Assembly: GCF_001273755.1 (NCBI RefSeq)
Contig: NZ_LGYA01000001.1
Location: 3,484,498 to 3,548,497 of the forward strand
Origin: Peribacillus butanolivorans
Lineage (GTDB): Bacteria > Bacillota > Bacilli > Bacillales > DSM-1321
Length of the DNA stretch: 64,000 bases
Direction of reading: 5' to 3'
Shown piece after piece: positions 39,242 to 48,398 of the stretch; the stretch's first letter is position 1; every line of letters begins with the position of its first letter. The translations under genes were made by a program, and so were the position numbers. The notes under the pieces are model-generated. The model did no database searches and had not been told where the DNA came from. It saw nothing but the letters and a program-made list of their open reading frames with translations.

Positions 39242-39937
39242 TTATTTCATTTTTTCAACCATTTTTAAAATCAGAGCGGATGAATGAAGCGCCGCCGTTT
39301 CTAAGAACTTATCAAAGGAAATATTCGACTCCTTGCCAGCGATATCTGAAAGGGAACGAATGATAACAAACGGTGTTTGGAATTGGTGTGCTACCTGAGC
39401 AATAGCTGCCGCTTCCATTTCCACCGCGTATAAATCTGTAAATTTCCCTCTGACGAATTCAACCCGAACAGGATCATTCATGAAAGAATCTCCCGTCACG
39501 ATCAAACCTTTCGCCACTTGAATATCTTCAATTTCTTTCGCCGCTTCTTCTGCGATAGCAAAAAGCTTCTCGTCCGGGATAAATGCTGCTGGCAATTGCG
39601 GTACTTGACCGTATTCATAGCCAAAGATTGTCACGTCAACATCATGGTGGCGCACTTCTGTTGAAATGACCACATCCCCTACATTAAGCGCTGGATGATA
39701 ACCTCCTGCAGATCCTGTATTAATAACCGCATCCGGTTTGAATTTTTCTAAAAGAATCGTTGTGGACATCGCAGCATTCACTTTACCGATTCCCGATTTA
39801 AGTAAAATGACCTCAATGCCGTTCAGTGTCCCTGTGTTGAATTCGGATCCGGCAATCGTAACCTGCTCCAAACCTTCCAATTTATCACGTAAAATCGTAA
39901 CTTCTTCTTCCATTGCTCCGATTATGGCTACCTTCAT
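39242..39937 (-). CDS. mtnN: 5'-methylthioadenosine/S-adenosylhomocysteine nucleosidase
   Basis: 231-residue nucleosidase that removes adenine from methylthioadenosine and S-adenosylhomocysteine. [18 protein letters not shown], the VINTGSAGG motif, [16 protein letters not shown] with the substrate glutamate, and the catalytic aspartate in RSLSDIAG are all present. The start at 39937 has GAGGTT upstream; the 22-residue in-frame extension is not conserved. Feeds S-ribosylhomocysteine and methylthioribose into recycling. Confidence 0.96.
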   Translation of the reverse strand: MKVAIIGAMEEEVTILRDKLEGLEQVTIAGSEFNTGTLNGIEVILLKSGIGKVNAAMSTTILLEKFKPDAVINTGSAGGYHPALNVGDVVISTEVRHHDVDVTIFGYEYGQVPQLPAAFIPDEKLFAIAEEAAKEIEDIQVAKGLIVTGDSFMNDPVRVEFVRGKFTDLYAVEMEAAAIAQVAHQFQTPFVIIRSLSDIAGKESNISFDKFLETAALHSSALILKMVEKMK

Positions 39938-39953
39938 TAGTAAAAACCTCTTC

Positions 39954-40592
39954 CTATAATTTTTCAGCCTCCATAATCCAGACAAATTGATTGCAGCGCT
40001 CAAAGGTCACTTTAAATCCATGTGTTTCAAGTGCTTTTTCTAAAAAAGGAATGGTCGTATAATATTCCGTTTGCAAATCGTTTGCCAAATTATGAAAGCC
40101 TGCATGCTTTGCATCTTGAATCGCTTGTTCATGCGCGTCTCTCGATTGATACATTGTATCCGCAAACACTATTTTACCACCTGTATTCAGTAACTTTCCA
40201 TAGTTCGCTATAGCTTTTTCTTTTTCTTCATCGGTTAAATGATGAAAAGCATACGTACTCACAATCGAATCTACTTGTTTAGGCTCCGGAAAATCCATAA
40301 AATCACCATCGATAATTTCTGTTTTTCCCCTTAACTTGCTAACCGCAATTTCCCTCATTGCTGGTGACGGCTCAATTCCAGACACCATAAGACCTTTCTT
40401 CAGCAGCCTTGCTGTTAAATTCCCGGTCCCTACCCCAAACTCCAGCACATGACCGTGAGCCCGACTCGTGACGCTGTCTAATATGTTGTCATAATGTTTA
40501 AAAACCTCTTGATATTCAATATCGTGTCCACCGACGGTATCATCATACGATTTCGACCATTCCTCAAATAACTCTACAAATTCTCTGCCCAT
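39954..40592 (-). CDS. yrrT: SAM-dependent methyltransferase YrrT
   Basis: 212-residue class I methyltransferase starting [20 protein letters not shown], like B. subtilis YrrT. Motif I is [16 protein letters not shown] and the post-I acidic motif is GIEPSPAM. The substrate is unknown; as first gene of yrrT-mtnN-mccA-mccB it may link SAM use to homocysteine recycling. ATG at 40592 follows AAAAGGTG; a GTG three codons upstream overlaps that site. Confidence 0.92.
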   Translation of the reverse strand: MGREFVELFEEWSKSYDDTVGGHDIEYQEVFKHYDNILDSVTSRAHGHVLEFGVGTGNLTARLLKKGLMVSGIEPSPAMREIAVSKLRGKTEIIDGDFMDFPEPKQVDSIVSTYAFHHLTDEEKEKAIANYGKLLNTGGKIVFADTMYQSRDAHEQAIQDAKHAGFHNLANDLQTEYYTTIPFLEKALETHGFKVTFERCNQFVWIMEAEKL

Positions 40593-40650
40593 TTTAATCA
40601 CCTTTTTATGATAAGATAATAAAACCTATAAGCATAATATGAAATGAATC

Positions 40651-40665
40651 TAAGAACAGTTCTTA
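40651..40665. promoter_or_regulatory. Perfect palindrome in the yrrT/yrzA divergent region
   Basis: TAAGAAC-A-GTTCTTA, seven-base arms around one base, about 60 bases upstream of yrrT and 85 upstream of yrzA. It is placed like an operator. It does not match the CymR motif as I remember it and only loosely resembles a Bacillus LexA box. Confidence 0.4.
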
Positions 40666-40751
40666 TTTTTTAGGCAAATCTATCATTCAAGTTCAGATTC
40701 AATTCATTTGGTGTTAAACTAACACTATTAAAACGTTGGAGGAATACAGAA

Positions 40752-40964
40752 ATGAATTTTCAACTCGACTTAAACTTATTCGAAGATAAAATTGAATTTT
40801 TTGAAGCAGAAAGCATCAAGAACCTAGAAGAAAAAATCCAGTCACAAATCGAAATCAATAAAGCGATCATGCTTCAAGTCCACTCCGTATCGCACCAAAT
40901 GTATGTCAGTGAAGAGGGAAGAAGATTTTACAGTGCAGTCGTTCACTTTAAAGCCAAAAAGTAA
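40752..40964 (+). CDS. yrzA: YrzA family protein (DUF2536)
   Basis: 70-residue protein MNFQLDLNLFEDKIEFFEAES... ending YSAVVHFKAKK, which fits the YrzA/DUF2536 family of small soluble Bacillus proteins of unknown function. GGAGG precedes the ATG at eight bases. Monocistronic, divergent from yrrT, with a strong terminator. The same gene neighbours yrrS in B. subtilis. Confidence 0.88.
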   Translation: MNFQLDLNLFEDKIEFFEAESIKNLEEKIQSQIEINKAIMLQVHSVSHQMYVSEEGRRFYSAVVHFKAKK

Positions 40965-40976
40965 TCTTTATTATCA

Positions 40977-41022
40977 ATGAAAAACCCCCGAAAAGAGGCA
41001 TTCTTTTCGGGGGTTTTTCATT
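40977..41022. terminator. Bidirectional terminator yrzA/yrrS
   Basis: AAAAACCCCCGAAAAGA and TCTTTTCGGGGGTTTTT pair around four bases: a long perfect stem with A/T runs inside it, between converging genes. Confidence 0.95.
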
Positions 41023-41052
41023 TTGAAGATATATTCATATAAACTCTGACTT

Positions 41053-41796
41053 TTATTTCTTATCGTTCGTCTTCAATTCTTCAACCTTTACGGGCTTCCA
41101 ACCTGATCCGTCTACCCATTCAATATAAACGCGGAAGGTTTTAGGGTTGTCCCCTTCTGATACGGTACCGATTGCAGTGTTAGGTGATCCGCCGTTTTGA
41201 AGCCACCACAGTCTCATGTTACCTTGGTCAATACCTGCTCCATGAGCAATCGCTTTACTCATTTCATTCCAATCAACAGAGTTCTTTTGAAAGCTTGTTG
41301 TGTGTTTACCGGATTGCTCTGTGCCAACTGGTTTCCAGCTCTCGCTCGTGTATGTAGTCGCGACATTGCCATCTCCGCTTCCTTCCACTTCGACAAGCTC
41401 AGCGTCCCCTGTTTTTTCTGTGTCTGTATCTGGATTTGTGTCTTTGTTTGTGTCTTTGTTTGTATCTTTGTTTGTGTCTGTGTTTGCGTCTGTATCTGTG
41501 CCATCTTCAGTATTTTCTTCTGTACCTTCTTCAGTTGCTTTGCTATCCTCGTCTTCATCTTCCTTAGTCAAATCAGTATCTTCTTCTTTGCCAGCAGGTT
41601 TATCCACTTTCTTCTTCTCATCTTTTTCAACGGTCTGCTTTGGTTCAGTTGTAGCTTTTTCTGTATCAGAGCCATCATCACTTAAGAAAATAGAGACGGC
41701 GACAATGACAATAAGAATCGAGACAACGGTGATTGCGATATTATATATTTTATTTACTTTTCTTTTTTGATCTCTCTGATTGAATCTTGAGCCCAA
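41053..41796 (-). CDS. yrrS: YrrS family protein (DUF1510)
   Basis: 247-residue membrane-anchored protein. A short basic N-terminus (GSRFNQRDQKRKVNK) leads into one transmembrane helix (IAITVVSILIVIVAVSIFL). A long acidic, low-complexity linker includes repeated N-K-D-T units, and a C-terminal DUF1510 domain (SWKPVGTEQSGKHTTSF, MRLWWLQNGG) follows. I place the start at the TTG at 41796 behind GGGAGG; an ATG 12 codons upstream would put that site inside the gene. Downstream of pbpI as in B. subtilis; function unknown, probably wall-related. Confidence 0.87.
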   Translation of the reverse strand: MGSRFNQRDQKRKVNKIYNIAITVVSILIVIVAVSIFLSDDGSDTEKATTEPKQTVEKDEKKKVDKPAGKEEDTDLTKEDEDEDSKATEEGTEENTEDGTDTDANTDTNKDTNKDTNKDTNPDTDTEKTGDAELVEVEGSGDGNVATTYTSESWKPVGTEQSGKHTTSFQKNSVDWNEMSKAIAHGAGIDQGNMRLWWLQNGGSPNTAIGTVSEGDNPKTFRVYIEWVDGSGWKPVKVEELKTNDKK

Positions 41797-41895
41797 GGTC
41801 CATTCCTCCCTTACCATTTCGTACTGCCTCATTTTAACATGATTTGGCTAGAGATAGAAGGGAAGGCTTTCCTAGACTTTTCGTCAATTCTTGCA

Positions 41896-43635
41896 CTAGT
41901 CCTGGTCCTTGGAGTACATAAGTTTTACAATATCTGAAAAAAGAGGCGTCATGCTGGTACTATTTTCATTCGTTTCAAAACTGACCGTAACCAATGCATA
42001 TTTAGGATTTTTATAAGGGAAATAGCCTGCAAACCATTTATTGAGCTCCCCTTTTTCAGTTTCCATCTGTGCTGTTCCAGACTTGCCTGCGACCTCTACA
42101 GGCAAATCCTTCAAGGAAGCACCAGTCCCTTTCTCTTCGGTTACGACTTTCCGTAAGAGATGCTGCAGCTTCATTGTTGTATAGGGAGAAAGGGAATTTC
42201 CATCCATACTTTGATTTGGAAAGCTTACAACGGTCGTACTATTGTTAAATTCAACCTTTGACACGGCTTTAACCTGTTCTTTCTTACCGCCGCGGGCAAT
42301 CGTCGCCATCATGTTGGCTATTGCAAGCGGTGTCGTTTGGACATCCTGCTGACCAATTGCTGTTTGGGCAATCATTTCAGGGTCCTTTTTTAAATCGTCA
42401 TCATGCCAAACCTTTCCTTTTTGTTCATGATACAGTTGAGTAACTGCTGTATGATACACATCACCCTGCCATCCCGATTCGCCGATTAAGCCTAACATTT
42501 TTGCATATTTATCTAGATAGTCAGGGTCTTTCACAGCGATTTCCTGTGACAACTCGGCAAACGTCCTGTTACAACTTTGAGCAAAGCTGTTTTCAAAATT
42601 AAGCATGCCCAGCTCCCTCTGTTTATCTGTTTTTCCTTTAATCGTCAAATTACAATTGAATGTTCTTGTAGGACTAGCTGCTTCATAATCAATTGCTGCT
42701 GCAGCTGTGACCGTTTTGAAAACGGAGCCCGGCGATGTTTGAGTTAGCATCATATTGATGGCTCCTTCGCCATTCGGATCCTTTATATCAAGGGCTGGAC
42801 GTGATACCATGGCTACGATCTCACTTTTTTCTATATCAATCAGTACGAGCCCCCCTTTTTTTATCCCGCGTTCATCGACAAGCTTCTCCGCTTTTTCTTG
42901 GATTTCTTTATCAATCGTTGTTATAACTTTCACTGGATAGAGCGGGTTTGCAGGTTCTACGTATTTTACATCCACACCGAACATTGGACCGCCAGTAGCA
43001 TCTACATGAAAAACGAGCTTTGATTCTCCTGCTGAAAGCAAGAATTCGTCAAAGGTTCTTTGCAGTCCAGTATTGCCGATCTTCGTTTCGGCAGCTAGTT
43101 CCATATCCGGGTAACGCTTTTTCTTTTCGGCATCTGATATATTCGTCGTGCCAATCAATTGCGCTGCCGGAGTTTGATCGTGATATAGCTTTTCTTTCAC
43201 AGCAAAAACCCCAGGGATCTTCATTTCATTGATAGCCTTCGATTGGCTGGCCGTTAACTCAATCGGTTTATCTCCGCCAAAAACAAATGGTTCATCCGAT
43301 TCCGCAATTGCCCTTTTCAACTCCGATTCCGGTCTGCCGATAATCGAGGCAATTTCATCTATAGGCCATGTCATTTTGTTCAAAAATGGAAACAGCACAA
43401 GGGTTGGAATCTCTTCATGGGCAAGCGGCTCTCCATTTCTGTCATAAAACTTCCCCCGCCCATCATCAATCTTTAAAATCTGCGACCGCTGGTTTACACT
43501 TGCTTCTATTAAATTCACATCATGTTTAGAGAAAGATTCTGTCGATACAAGTTGGATGTAGGCAAGCCTGCCTATGAGCATTAGCATCAAAGTAGCCAAT
43601 ACAATAGCCAGCATCCTCATTCGTTTCTTTTTCAT
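41896..43635 (-). CDS. pbpI: Class B penicillin-binding protein (PBP4b-like)
   Basis: 579-residue membrane-anchored transpeptidase. N-terminal transmembrane helix (about residues 8-26), then a dimerisation region (VNQRSQILKIDDGRGKFYDRNG) and the transpeptidase domain. Active-site motifs are SPGSVFKT (SxxK), SFAQSCNRTF (SxN) and AGKSGTAQM (KSG in place of KTG). Matches B. subtilis yrrR/pbpI by position between greA and yrrS; there it is sporulation-expressed. The ATG at 43635 is preceded by GAGGTG within a hairpin; a longer in-frame start adds 31 residues with no support. Confidence 0.93.
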   Translation of the reverse strand: MKKKRMRMLAIVLATLMLMLIGRLAYIQLVSTESFSKHDVNLIEASVNQRSQILKIDDGRGKFYDRNGEPLAHEEIPTLVLFPFLNKMTWPIDEIASIIGRPESELKRAIAESDEPFVFGGDKPIELTASQSKAINEMKIPGVFAVKEKLYHDQTPAAQLIGTTNISDAEKKKRYPDMELAAETKIGNTGLQRTFDEFLLSAGESKLVFHVDATGGPMFGVDVKYVEPANPLYPVKVITTIDKEIQEKAEKLVDERGIKKGGLVLIDIEKSEIVAMVSRPALDIKDPNGEGAINMMLTQTSPGSVFKTVTAAAAIDYEAASPTRTFNCNLTIKGKTDKQRELGMLNFENSFAQSCNRTFAELSQEIAVKDPDYLDKYAKMLGLIGESGWQGDVYHTAVTQLYHEQKGKVWHDDDLKKDPEMIAQTAIGQQDVQTTPLAIANMMATIARGGKKEQVKAVSKVEFNNSTTVVSFPNQSMDGNSLSPYTTMKLQHLLRKVVTEEKGTGASLKDLPVEVAGKSGTAQMETEKGELNKWFAGYFPYKNPKYALVTVSFETNENSTSMTPLFSDIVKLMYSKDQD

Positions 43636-43641
43636 AAAAAT

Positions 43642-43670
43642 ACACCTCGTAACCATTGTTGACGAGGTGT
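43642..43670 (-). promoter_or_regulatory. Hairpin sequestering the pbpI ribosome-binding site
   Basis: ACACCTCGT, eleven bases, ACGAGGTGT: perfect nine-base arms. The second arm contains the GAGGTG that serves the ATG seven bases further on. In the transcript this would hide the ribosome-binding site unless opened. Confidence 0.6.
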
Positions 43671-43755
43671 GAATTTTTAAACAATTATGAACAAATTTAA
43701 AGTTGCTTGATTTTCTACTTTTCTTCAACTTATAAAGAGACTAACATTATTCCGA

Positions 43756-43789
43756 CAAAAAGAGGATGCCCTCAAGGGGCACCCTCTTT
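43756..43789 (-). terminator. Terminator of greA
   Basis: AGAGGGTGCCCC and GGGCATCCTCT pair around TTGA, then TTTTTG on the minus strand. It separates greA from pbpI. Confidence 0.85.
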
Positions 43790-43797
43790 AAATGTCA

Positions 43798-44274
43798 TTA
43801 GCTAATTGACACAATTTTAACGCTCATTTCGCCGCCAGGTGTCATAATCGAAACCTTGTCGCCAACTCTTTTTCCAATTAAGCTTTTGGCAATTGGAGAA
43901 TCATTTGAAATTTTCCCTTCGAATGGATCCGCTTCAACGCTACCAACGATCGAATAGGTTTCTTCGTCACCGTTTGGAAGTTCTACAAACGTTACAGACT
44001 TTCCAAGTGATACTGTATCTGTATTCGAATCATTGCCTTCAATGATTTTTGCATTACGAATCATGTTTTCGATTGTAGTAATACGCCCTTCAACAAATGC
44101 CTGCTCTTCTTTTGCGGAATCGTACTCTGAGTTCTCAGAAAGATCTCCAAAACTGCGGGCGATTTTAATTCTCTCTACAACTTCTTTTCGTTTAACTGTT
44201 TTTAATTGTTCCAGTTCCTGTTCAAGCTTTGCTTTACCTTCATTAGTCATTGGATATTCTTTTTCAATTGCCAA
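43798..44274 (-). CDS. greA: Transcription elongation factor GreA
   Basis: 158-residue factor that rescues backtracked RNA polymerase by stimulating transcript cleavage. An N-terminal coiled coil ([21 protein letters not shown]) carries the acidic tip in [18 protein letters not shown]-terminal FKBP-like domain ([18 protein letters not shown]) follows. Start is TTG at 44274, nine bases after AAGGAG. Its position between udk and pbpI is as in B. subtilis. Confidence 0.96.
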   Translation of the reverse strand: MAIEKEYPMTNEGKAKLEQELEQLKTVKRKEVVERIKIARSFGDLSENSEYDSAKEEQAFVEGRITTIENMIRNAKIIEGNDSNTDTVSLGKSVTFVELPNGDEETYSIVGSVEADPFEGKISNDSPIAKSLIGKRVGDKVSIMTPGGEMSVKIVSIS

Positions 44275-44401
44275 AACCCTTCACTCCTTCAAATTCTTTA
44301 CAGCAAGCATTCGCTGTGACAAGTTTATGTACTATATAAGTTCTTAACCCTAAATACTTGAGTCAGATTTATATATGCGCGCCTTTAATAATGAGCACGC
44401 T

Positions 44402-44474
44402 TTGATACTAAGAAACAAACCGTTCCTTAGTATATAAACCGACTGCATTGAGCAGCCGGTTCGTTCTGTATCAA
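44402..44474 (-). ncRNA. Branched hairpin structure between udk and greA
   Basis: On the minus strand TTGATAC (44474-44468) can pair with GTATCAA (44408-44402). It encloses two hairpins: ACCGGCTGC/GCAGTCGGT around TCAAT, and ACTAAGGAAC/GTTTCTTAGT around five bases (one mismatch). The GC-rich one may simply be the udk terminator, though its T-tract is poor. The whole reads like a three-way junction RNA. The remaining gap 44275-44582 shows nothing else I can support. Confidence 0.4.
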
Positions 44475-44582
44475 GAATAGAGTATTGCGTTTTCCAACAT
44501 TTGTCCAGTCTTTCCCAATAAATAAATGGGATTTTTAAAAAAACGAAGGAAAATGGCACCTATCATTATTTATGCTATGTTA

Positions 44583-45221
44583 TTACAAAAAAGACTTTTG
44601 TTCAAGGATTGTTTGTATTTTTGTTACCATAAGGTCAATCGCCACATGGTTTTGACCACCTTCAGGAATGATGATGTCGGCGTAACGTTTCGTCGGTTCG
44701 ATGAACTGATTGTGCATCGGTCGAACGACGCTGATGTATTGATCGATGACAGAATCTAAGGAACGGCCACGTTCTTTAATATCGCGCGTCATTCGGCGAA
44801 GTATCCGCAAGTCTGCATCAGTATCTACATAGAGCTTCATATCCATCAAATTTCGAAGGCGCTCATCTTCCAGCACCAGAATCCCCTCAAGAATGATAAC
44901 ATCCTGTGGTTCAACGGTGATGACTTCATCTGAACGTGTATGAATCGAATAATCATAAACAGGCTTTTCTATCGTTTCATAGCTTAGCAACGCATTAAGA
45001 TGCTCGATTAACAAATCATTATCAAATGCGAGCGGATGATCATAATTTGTTTTCAATCGTTCTTCAAATGGCAGATGGCTCTGATCTTTATAATAATAAT
45101 CTTGTTCGATCATCAAGATTGAATGCCCTTGAAAGAATTCAAAAATTGAACGGGTAACACTTGTTTTACCTGACCCTGACCCGCCGGTAACTCCGATGAC
45201 TACTGGTTTTTTCCCTGTCAT
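44583..45221 (-). CDS. udk: Uridine kinase
   Basis: 212-residue P-loop kinase that phosphorylates uridine and cytidine in pyrimidine salvage. Walker A is [12 protein letters not shown] (residues about 9-20). [16 protein letters not shown] and [19 protein letters not shown] are typical of the family. Directly downstream of trhP2 with one base between them. GGAG lies before the ATG at 45221. Confidence 0.96.
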   Translation of the reverse strand: MTGKKPVVIGVTGGSGSGKTSVTRSIFEFFQGHSILMIEQDYYYKDQSHLPFEERLKTNYDHPLAFDNDLLIEHLNALLSYETIEKPVYDYSIHTRSDEVITVEPQDVIILEGILVLEDERLRNLMDMKLYVDTDADLRILRRMTRDIKERGRSLDSVIDQYISVVRPMHNQFIEPTKRYADIIIPEGGQNHVAIDLMVTKIQTILEQKSFL

Positions 45222-45222
45222 G

Positions 45223-46494
45223 TTAATTCTCCTTCCGCATCATATTGTTCACATATACTTGCTTGTCTACTTGAATGCGGACAATTTGAAGCGGATGGCG
45301 TGCTGCGTCCAACTCATTACCTGACTCATCCCAGATAGTGCCTATTTTTTGAGTGAAGTTTTCGATTTCCGGTCCGAAAAATTCCACTTCATCACCAGGC
45401 TTGAAGAAGTTACGCTGCTGAAGGGTTACGATTTGAGTTTCCTCATTGTAATCAAGCACCAGTCCAGCGAAGTCGAAGCGAGTCTTTACGGTATGATTCC
45501 CGAACATTTGCTGTTTATACCCAGGAATTTCTCCCTCCATGAACGCCGATGCTGTCTCGCGGTTCGCACATTTGTCCAACTCTTCCAACCATTCTTGCTT
45601 AATCTTGAAATTATCCGGATCGGCACAATACGCATCAATCACTTTACGGTAGACACTGACTACTGTAGCGATATAATGAATGGACTTCATCCGGCCTTCG
45701 ACTTTTAAGCTATCAATGCCGATTTCAATCATGCCAGGCAAAGATTCAATCAATTTCAAGTCTTTCGGACTCATTGCGAATGGAGCATCTTCTTTATCAA
45801 ATAAAGCTTTTTCCCCGTCTTGATTTAATTCATATAAATCATAATCCCAACGGCAAGACTGGCAACAGCCGCCTCGGTTCGAATCACGTGCAGTCATATG
45901 GTTTGAAAGGGTACAGCGACCAGAATAGGCAATACACATTGCACCGTGAACGAACGCTTCGATTTCAATATCGACTTTCTCCTTCATTTCACGGATTTCC
46001 TCAGCACTTGTCTCACGTGCTAAAACAACACGCTCCAGACCTTCCTCTTTCCAGTACTGAACAGCCTTCCAATTCGACAACGACTGCTGTGTGCTTAAAT
46101 GGATTTCAACGTTAGGAGCAACCCGCTTACAAGTTTCAATAATTAATGGATCAGCAACGATAATTCCATGAACACCGGCCTCCTGAAGGCCTTCCAGATA
46201 TTCTTCAAGTCCATCAATATTTTCATTATGAGCGAAGATATTCGTAGTCACATATACTTTAGCACCATATTTTTTAGCGAATTCGACGCCTTCCTTCATT
46301 TCCTCAAAAGTGAAGTTACCGGCATTTGAACGAAGTCCGTATTCCTGTCCGCCAATAAACACAGCATCTGCGCCATAATGGACAGCTATTTTTAATTTTT
46401 CCAGGTTGCCAGCAGGAGCCAGCAATTCTGGTTTTTTAACAATGACTCTCTTTCCATCAACTATTTTGGAAATTTTATTAGCAATAGCATTCAA
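45223..46494 (-). CDS. trhP2: U32-family tRNA hydroxylation protein TrhP2
   Basis: 423-residue U32 family protein. With TrhP1 it makes 5-hydroxyuridine at wobble position 34 of tRNA, using prephenate, in B. subtilis (YrrO). The U32 signature [21 protein letters not shown] is followed by [11 protein letters not shown], giving the four cysteines expected to bind an Fe-S cluster. A C-terminal beta domain ([16 protein letters not shown]) is present. Start is TTG at 46494 behind AGGAGG. Older annotations call this a collagenase-like peptidase, which is probably wrong. Confidence 0.92.
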   Translation of the reverse strand: MNAIANKISKIVDGKRVIVKKPELLAPAGNLEKLKIAVHYGADAVFIGGQEYGLRSNAGNFTFEEMKEGVEFAKKYGAKVYVTTNIFAHNENIDGLEEYLEGLQEAGVHGIIVADPLIIETCKRVAPNVEIHLSTQQSLSNWKAVQYWKEEGLERVVLARETSAEEIREMKEKVDIEIEAFVHGAMCIAYSGRCTLSNHMTARDSNRGGCCQSCRWDYDLYELNQDGEKALFDKEDAPFAMSPKDLKLIESLPGMIEIGIDSLKVEGRMKSIHYIATVVSVYRKVIDAYCADPDNFKIKQEWLEELDKCANRETASAFMEGEIPGYKQQMFGNHTVKTRFDFAGLVLDYNEETQIVTLQQRNFFKPGDEVEFFGPEIENFTQKIGTIWDESGNELDAARHPLQIVRIQVDKQVYVNNMMRKEN

Positions 46495-46526
46495 GGCTAT
46501 TCCTCCTCTTTCTCTTACCCTTTTCT

Positions 46527-47456
46527 TTAATAAACCGATTCTTTAAAGAAGAATCCTGTATCCAACTCACGGTTTTCCGGCTGAATCGCTTTGACTTTTT
46601 CATATAGTTCTGTTTTCATATCATCATAACGGTCCGTATCTTCTACACATACATCAATCGCTTCACGATATAATTTTGTTATTTCTACGATATACTCAGG
46701 CGTTTGTAGCACCCCTTCAATTTTCAAAGAATCAATATCCGCTTCAATTAATTCCTGAAGTTCATCAATCATGCACATATCGTTCGGACTCATGATATGC
46801 GTTCCATTTTCGTCTTCATAAATCGGATATTTATTTTCACGTTCCTTGTCATGCAGGAACATACTTTTTTGTTCCTTCCGATTTTCCACTTCTAACGCTT
46901 TGCCTTGGTATTCGAAATAGTTACCTAGCAGCGAGCGCTTCGATTGGAACATGCACGTCATACCATGGACCTGCACTTCAATCTCGACTTCGGCATTTTC
47001 CTTCATTTCAACAATTTCGTCCAAACTTATTTCACGAGCAGCCAAGGCACGGACAGCACCGCGTTTTCCCCAATAATTACACGTGTACCAGTTCGTTACC
47101 GTCATCTCTGTATTCCAGTGCAACGGCATATCCGGCGCTACAGCTCGAACGGCCATTAGGACAGCAGGATCTCCGAAGATAATCCGGTCGGCCCCTGCTT
47201 CCTTAAGGAAAACGACATATTCTTCAAGCTCGTCCACTTTTTCATTATGAAAAATAGCATTCATAGACACGTATACTTTTTTACCTGCTGCATGTGCAAG
47301 TTCAATTGCTTTCTTGACGTCCTCACGTTTGAACTCCCCTGCTAGACGAAGCGCATAACGTTGTTCCCCGATAACGAATGCATCAGCACCCGCATCGATA
47401 AGCGCTGTAATATGAGTGACACTTGTCGGAGTCACGAGTAATTCAGGCTTTTTCAT
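46527..47456 (-). CDS. trhP1: U32-family tRNA hydroxylation protein TrhP1
   Basis: 309-residue shorter U32 protein (B. subtilis YrrN). The core IGEQRYALRLAGEF and EVQVHGMTCMFQSKRSLL aligns with TrhP2, but the downstream CC..C cluster is missing, so it probably lacks the Fe-S site and acts as partner. Lacks the C-terminal beta domain. Start ATG at 47456 follows AGAGGTGAC, which lies in the end of trmR; an in-frame GTG three codons earlier is inside that site. Confidence 0.91.
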   Translation of the reverse strand: MKKPELLVTPTSVTHITALIDAGADAFVIGEQRYALRLAGEFKREDVKKAIELAHAAGKKVYVSMNAIFHNEKVDELEEYVVFLKEAGADRIIFGDPAVLMAVRAVAPDMPLHWNTEMTVTNWYTCNYWGKRGAVRALAAREISLDEIVEMKENAEVEIEVQVHGMTCMFQSKRSLLGNYFEYQGKALEVENRKEQKSMFLHDKERENKYPIYEDENGTHIMSPNDMCMIDELQELIEADIDSLKIEGVLQTPEYIVEITKLYREAIDVCVEDTDRYDDMKTELYEKVKAIQPENRELDTGFFFKESVY

Positions 47457-48108
47457 TTTTGTCACCTCTATGTTTACTTATGGCCACACCATCACCAATC
47501 GGCAGAATTACTGTATCGTAATGTGGATGATTGTGTAACCAATTGTTAAAGTCTCTAATTTTTTTTATAAGAGCACGTTTTCGTCTCGTCATTTCCATTT
47601 CTTCTATGTTTTCAGCAACCAAGCCTTTAAATAATACATTATCAGTAATAATAATGCCAGCATCCTTCAGGAATGGCTCAAACAGCTCAAAGAAGCGCTT
47701 GTACTGCCCTTTAGCTGCATCAACAAAGATGATATCAAACGGACCATGTTCTTTTACTAGCGGCCCTGCTTCAAGGGCATCCCCTTCAATAAGGGTAATC
47801 CGTTCCAAAAGGTCAGCCTTAGCAAAATTAGCTCTCGCTTGTTGAATTCGAGCTTCATTCCGTTCAAGTGTGACGATACGTGCTTCTGGCAAGGTTTCAG
47901 CCATTCTTATAGCCGAATAGCCAATCGCTGAGCCAACTTCCAATATCGCCTGCGGTTGATGAAGCCTCAAAATCTGGAGTAGCACCTCTATACCTTCCGG
48001 CTCCATGATCGGCACATTATTTTCCAGTGCAAAATCCTCTAACTCCTTAATTAAACCCGTACGTTTTGGGATTAAGGAATGAAGATATTTTTCTATTTTT
48101 CCGTTCAA
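47443..48108 (-). CDS. trmR: tRNA 5-hydroxyuridine methyltransferase TrmR
   Basis: 221-residue class I O-methyltransferase (B. subtilis YrrM) that converts 5-hydroxyuridine 34 to 5-methoxyuridine, the step after TrhP. Motif I ILEVGSAIGYSAIRMAE, metal/substrate motif DIIFVDAAKGQY and ITDNVLFKG match the family. Start is TTG at 48108 behind GGAGGAAATG. It overlaps trhP1 by 14 bases. The trio trmR-trhP1-trhP2 forms one pathway module. Confidence 0.94.
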   Translation of the reverse strand: MNGKIEKYLHSLIPKRTGLIKELEDFALENNVPIMEPEGIEVLLQILRLHQPQAILEVGSAIGYSAIRMAETLPEARIVTLERNEARIQQARANFAKADLLERITLIEGDALEAGPLVKEHGPFDIIFVDAAKGQYKRFFELFEPFLKDAGIIITDNVLFKGLVAENIEEMEMTRRKRALIKKIRDFNNWLHNHPHYDTVILPIGDGVAISKHRGDKNEKA

Positions 48109-48261
48109 GACATTTCCTCCAATAATAAGAAAAACGAAAGCGCTTTGGTTGGTTCAAGCAGAAGATGAGGTGGACCGAAAGATAATCAGTACCTTTCAAG
48201 TGCCATCATCTTTACACAACATGCTGAAACCAGTATGCTTGACGATCTATATTTCCTTATC

Positions 48262-48292
48262 TTTCAAAATAAAACCCGGCAATCGCCGAGTT
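48262..48292 (-). terminator. Terminator of mltG
   Basis: ACTCGGC, GATT, GCCGGGT with one G-U pair, then TTTATTTT on the minus strand. The 290-base gap between mltG and trmR otherwise holds only a catabolite-operator-like GAAAGCGCTTTG (48136-48147) near the trmR start. Confidence 0.75.
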
Positions 48293-48398
48293 ACAGTCAT
48301 CGATAAAAATCGGATCTGAAATTTCACTTTTACTATTCTATCATAAAAACAAGGGGAAAGTAATATCCCTCCCCCCTAGTCGCTTTAGCTATCAGCTA

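Noticed and set aside
40602..40740. SAM riboswitch (S-box) upstream of yrrT
   Set aside because: The leader is too short and has no S-box core or terminator pair.
41197..41770. Long plus-strand reading frames opposite yrrS (162 and 156 residues)
   Set aside because: They are antisense shadows of the low-complexity yrrS linker, giving monotonous Val/Ser/Phe/Cys-rich products with no ribosome-binding site.
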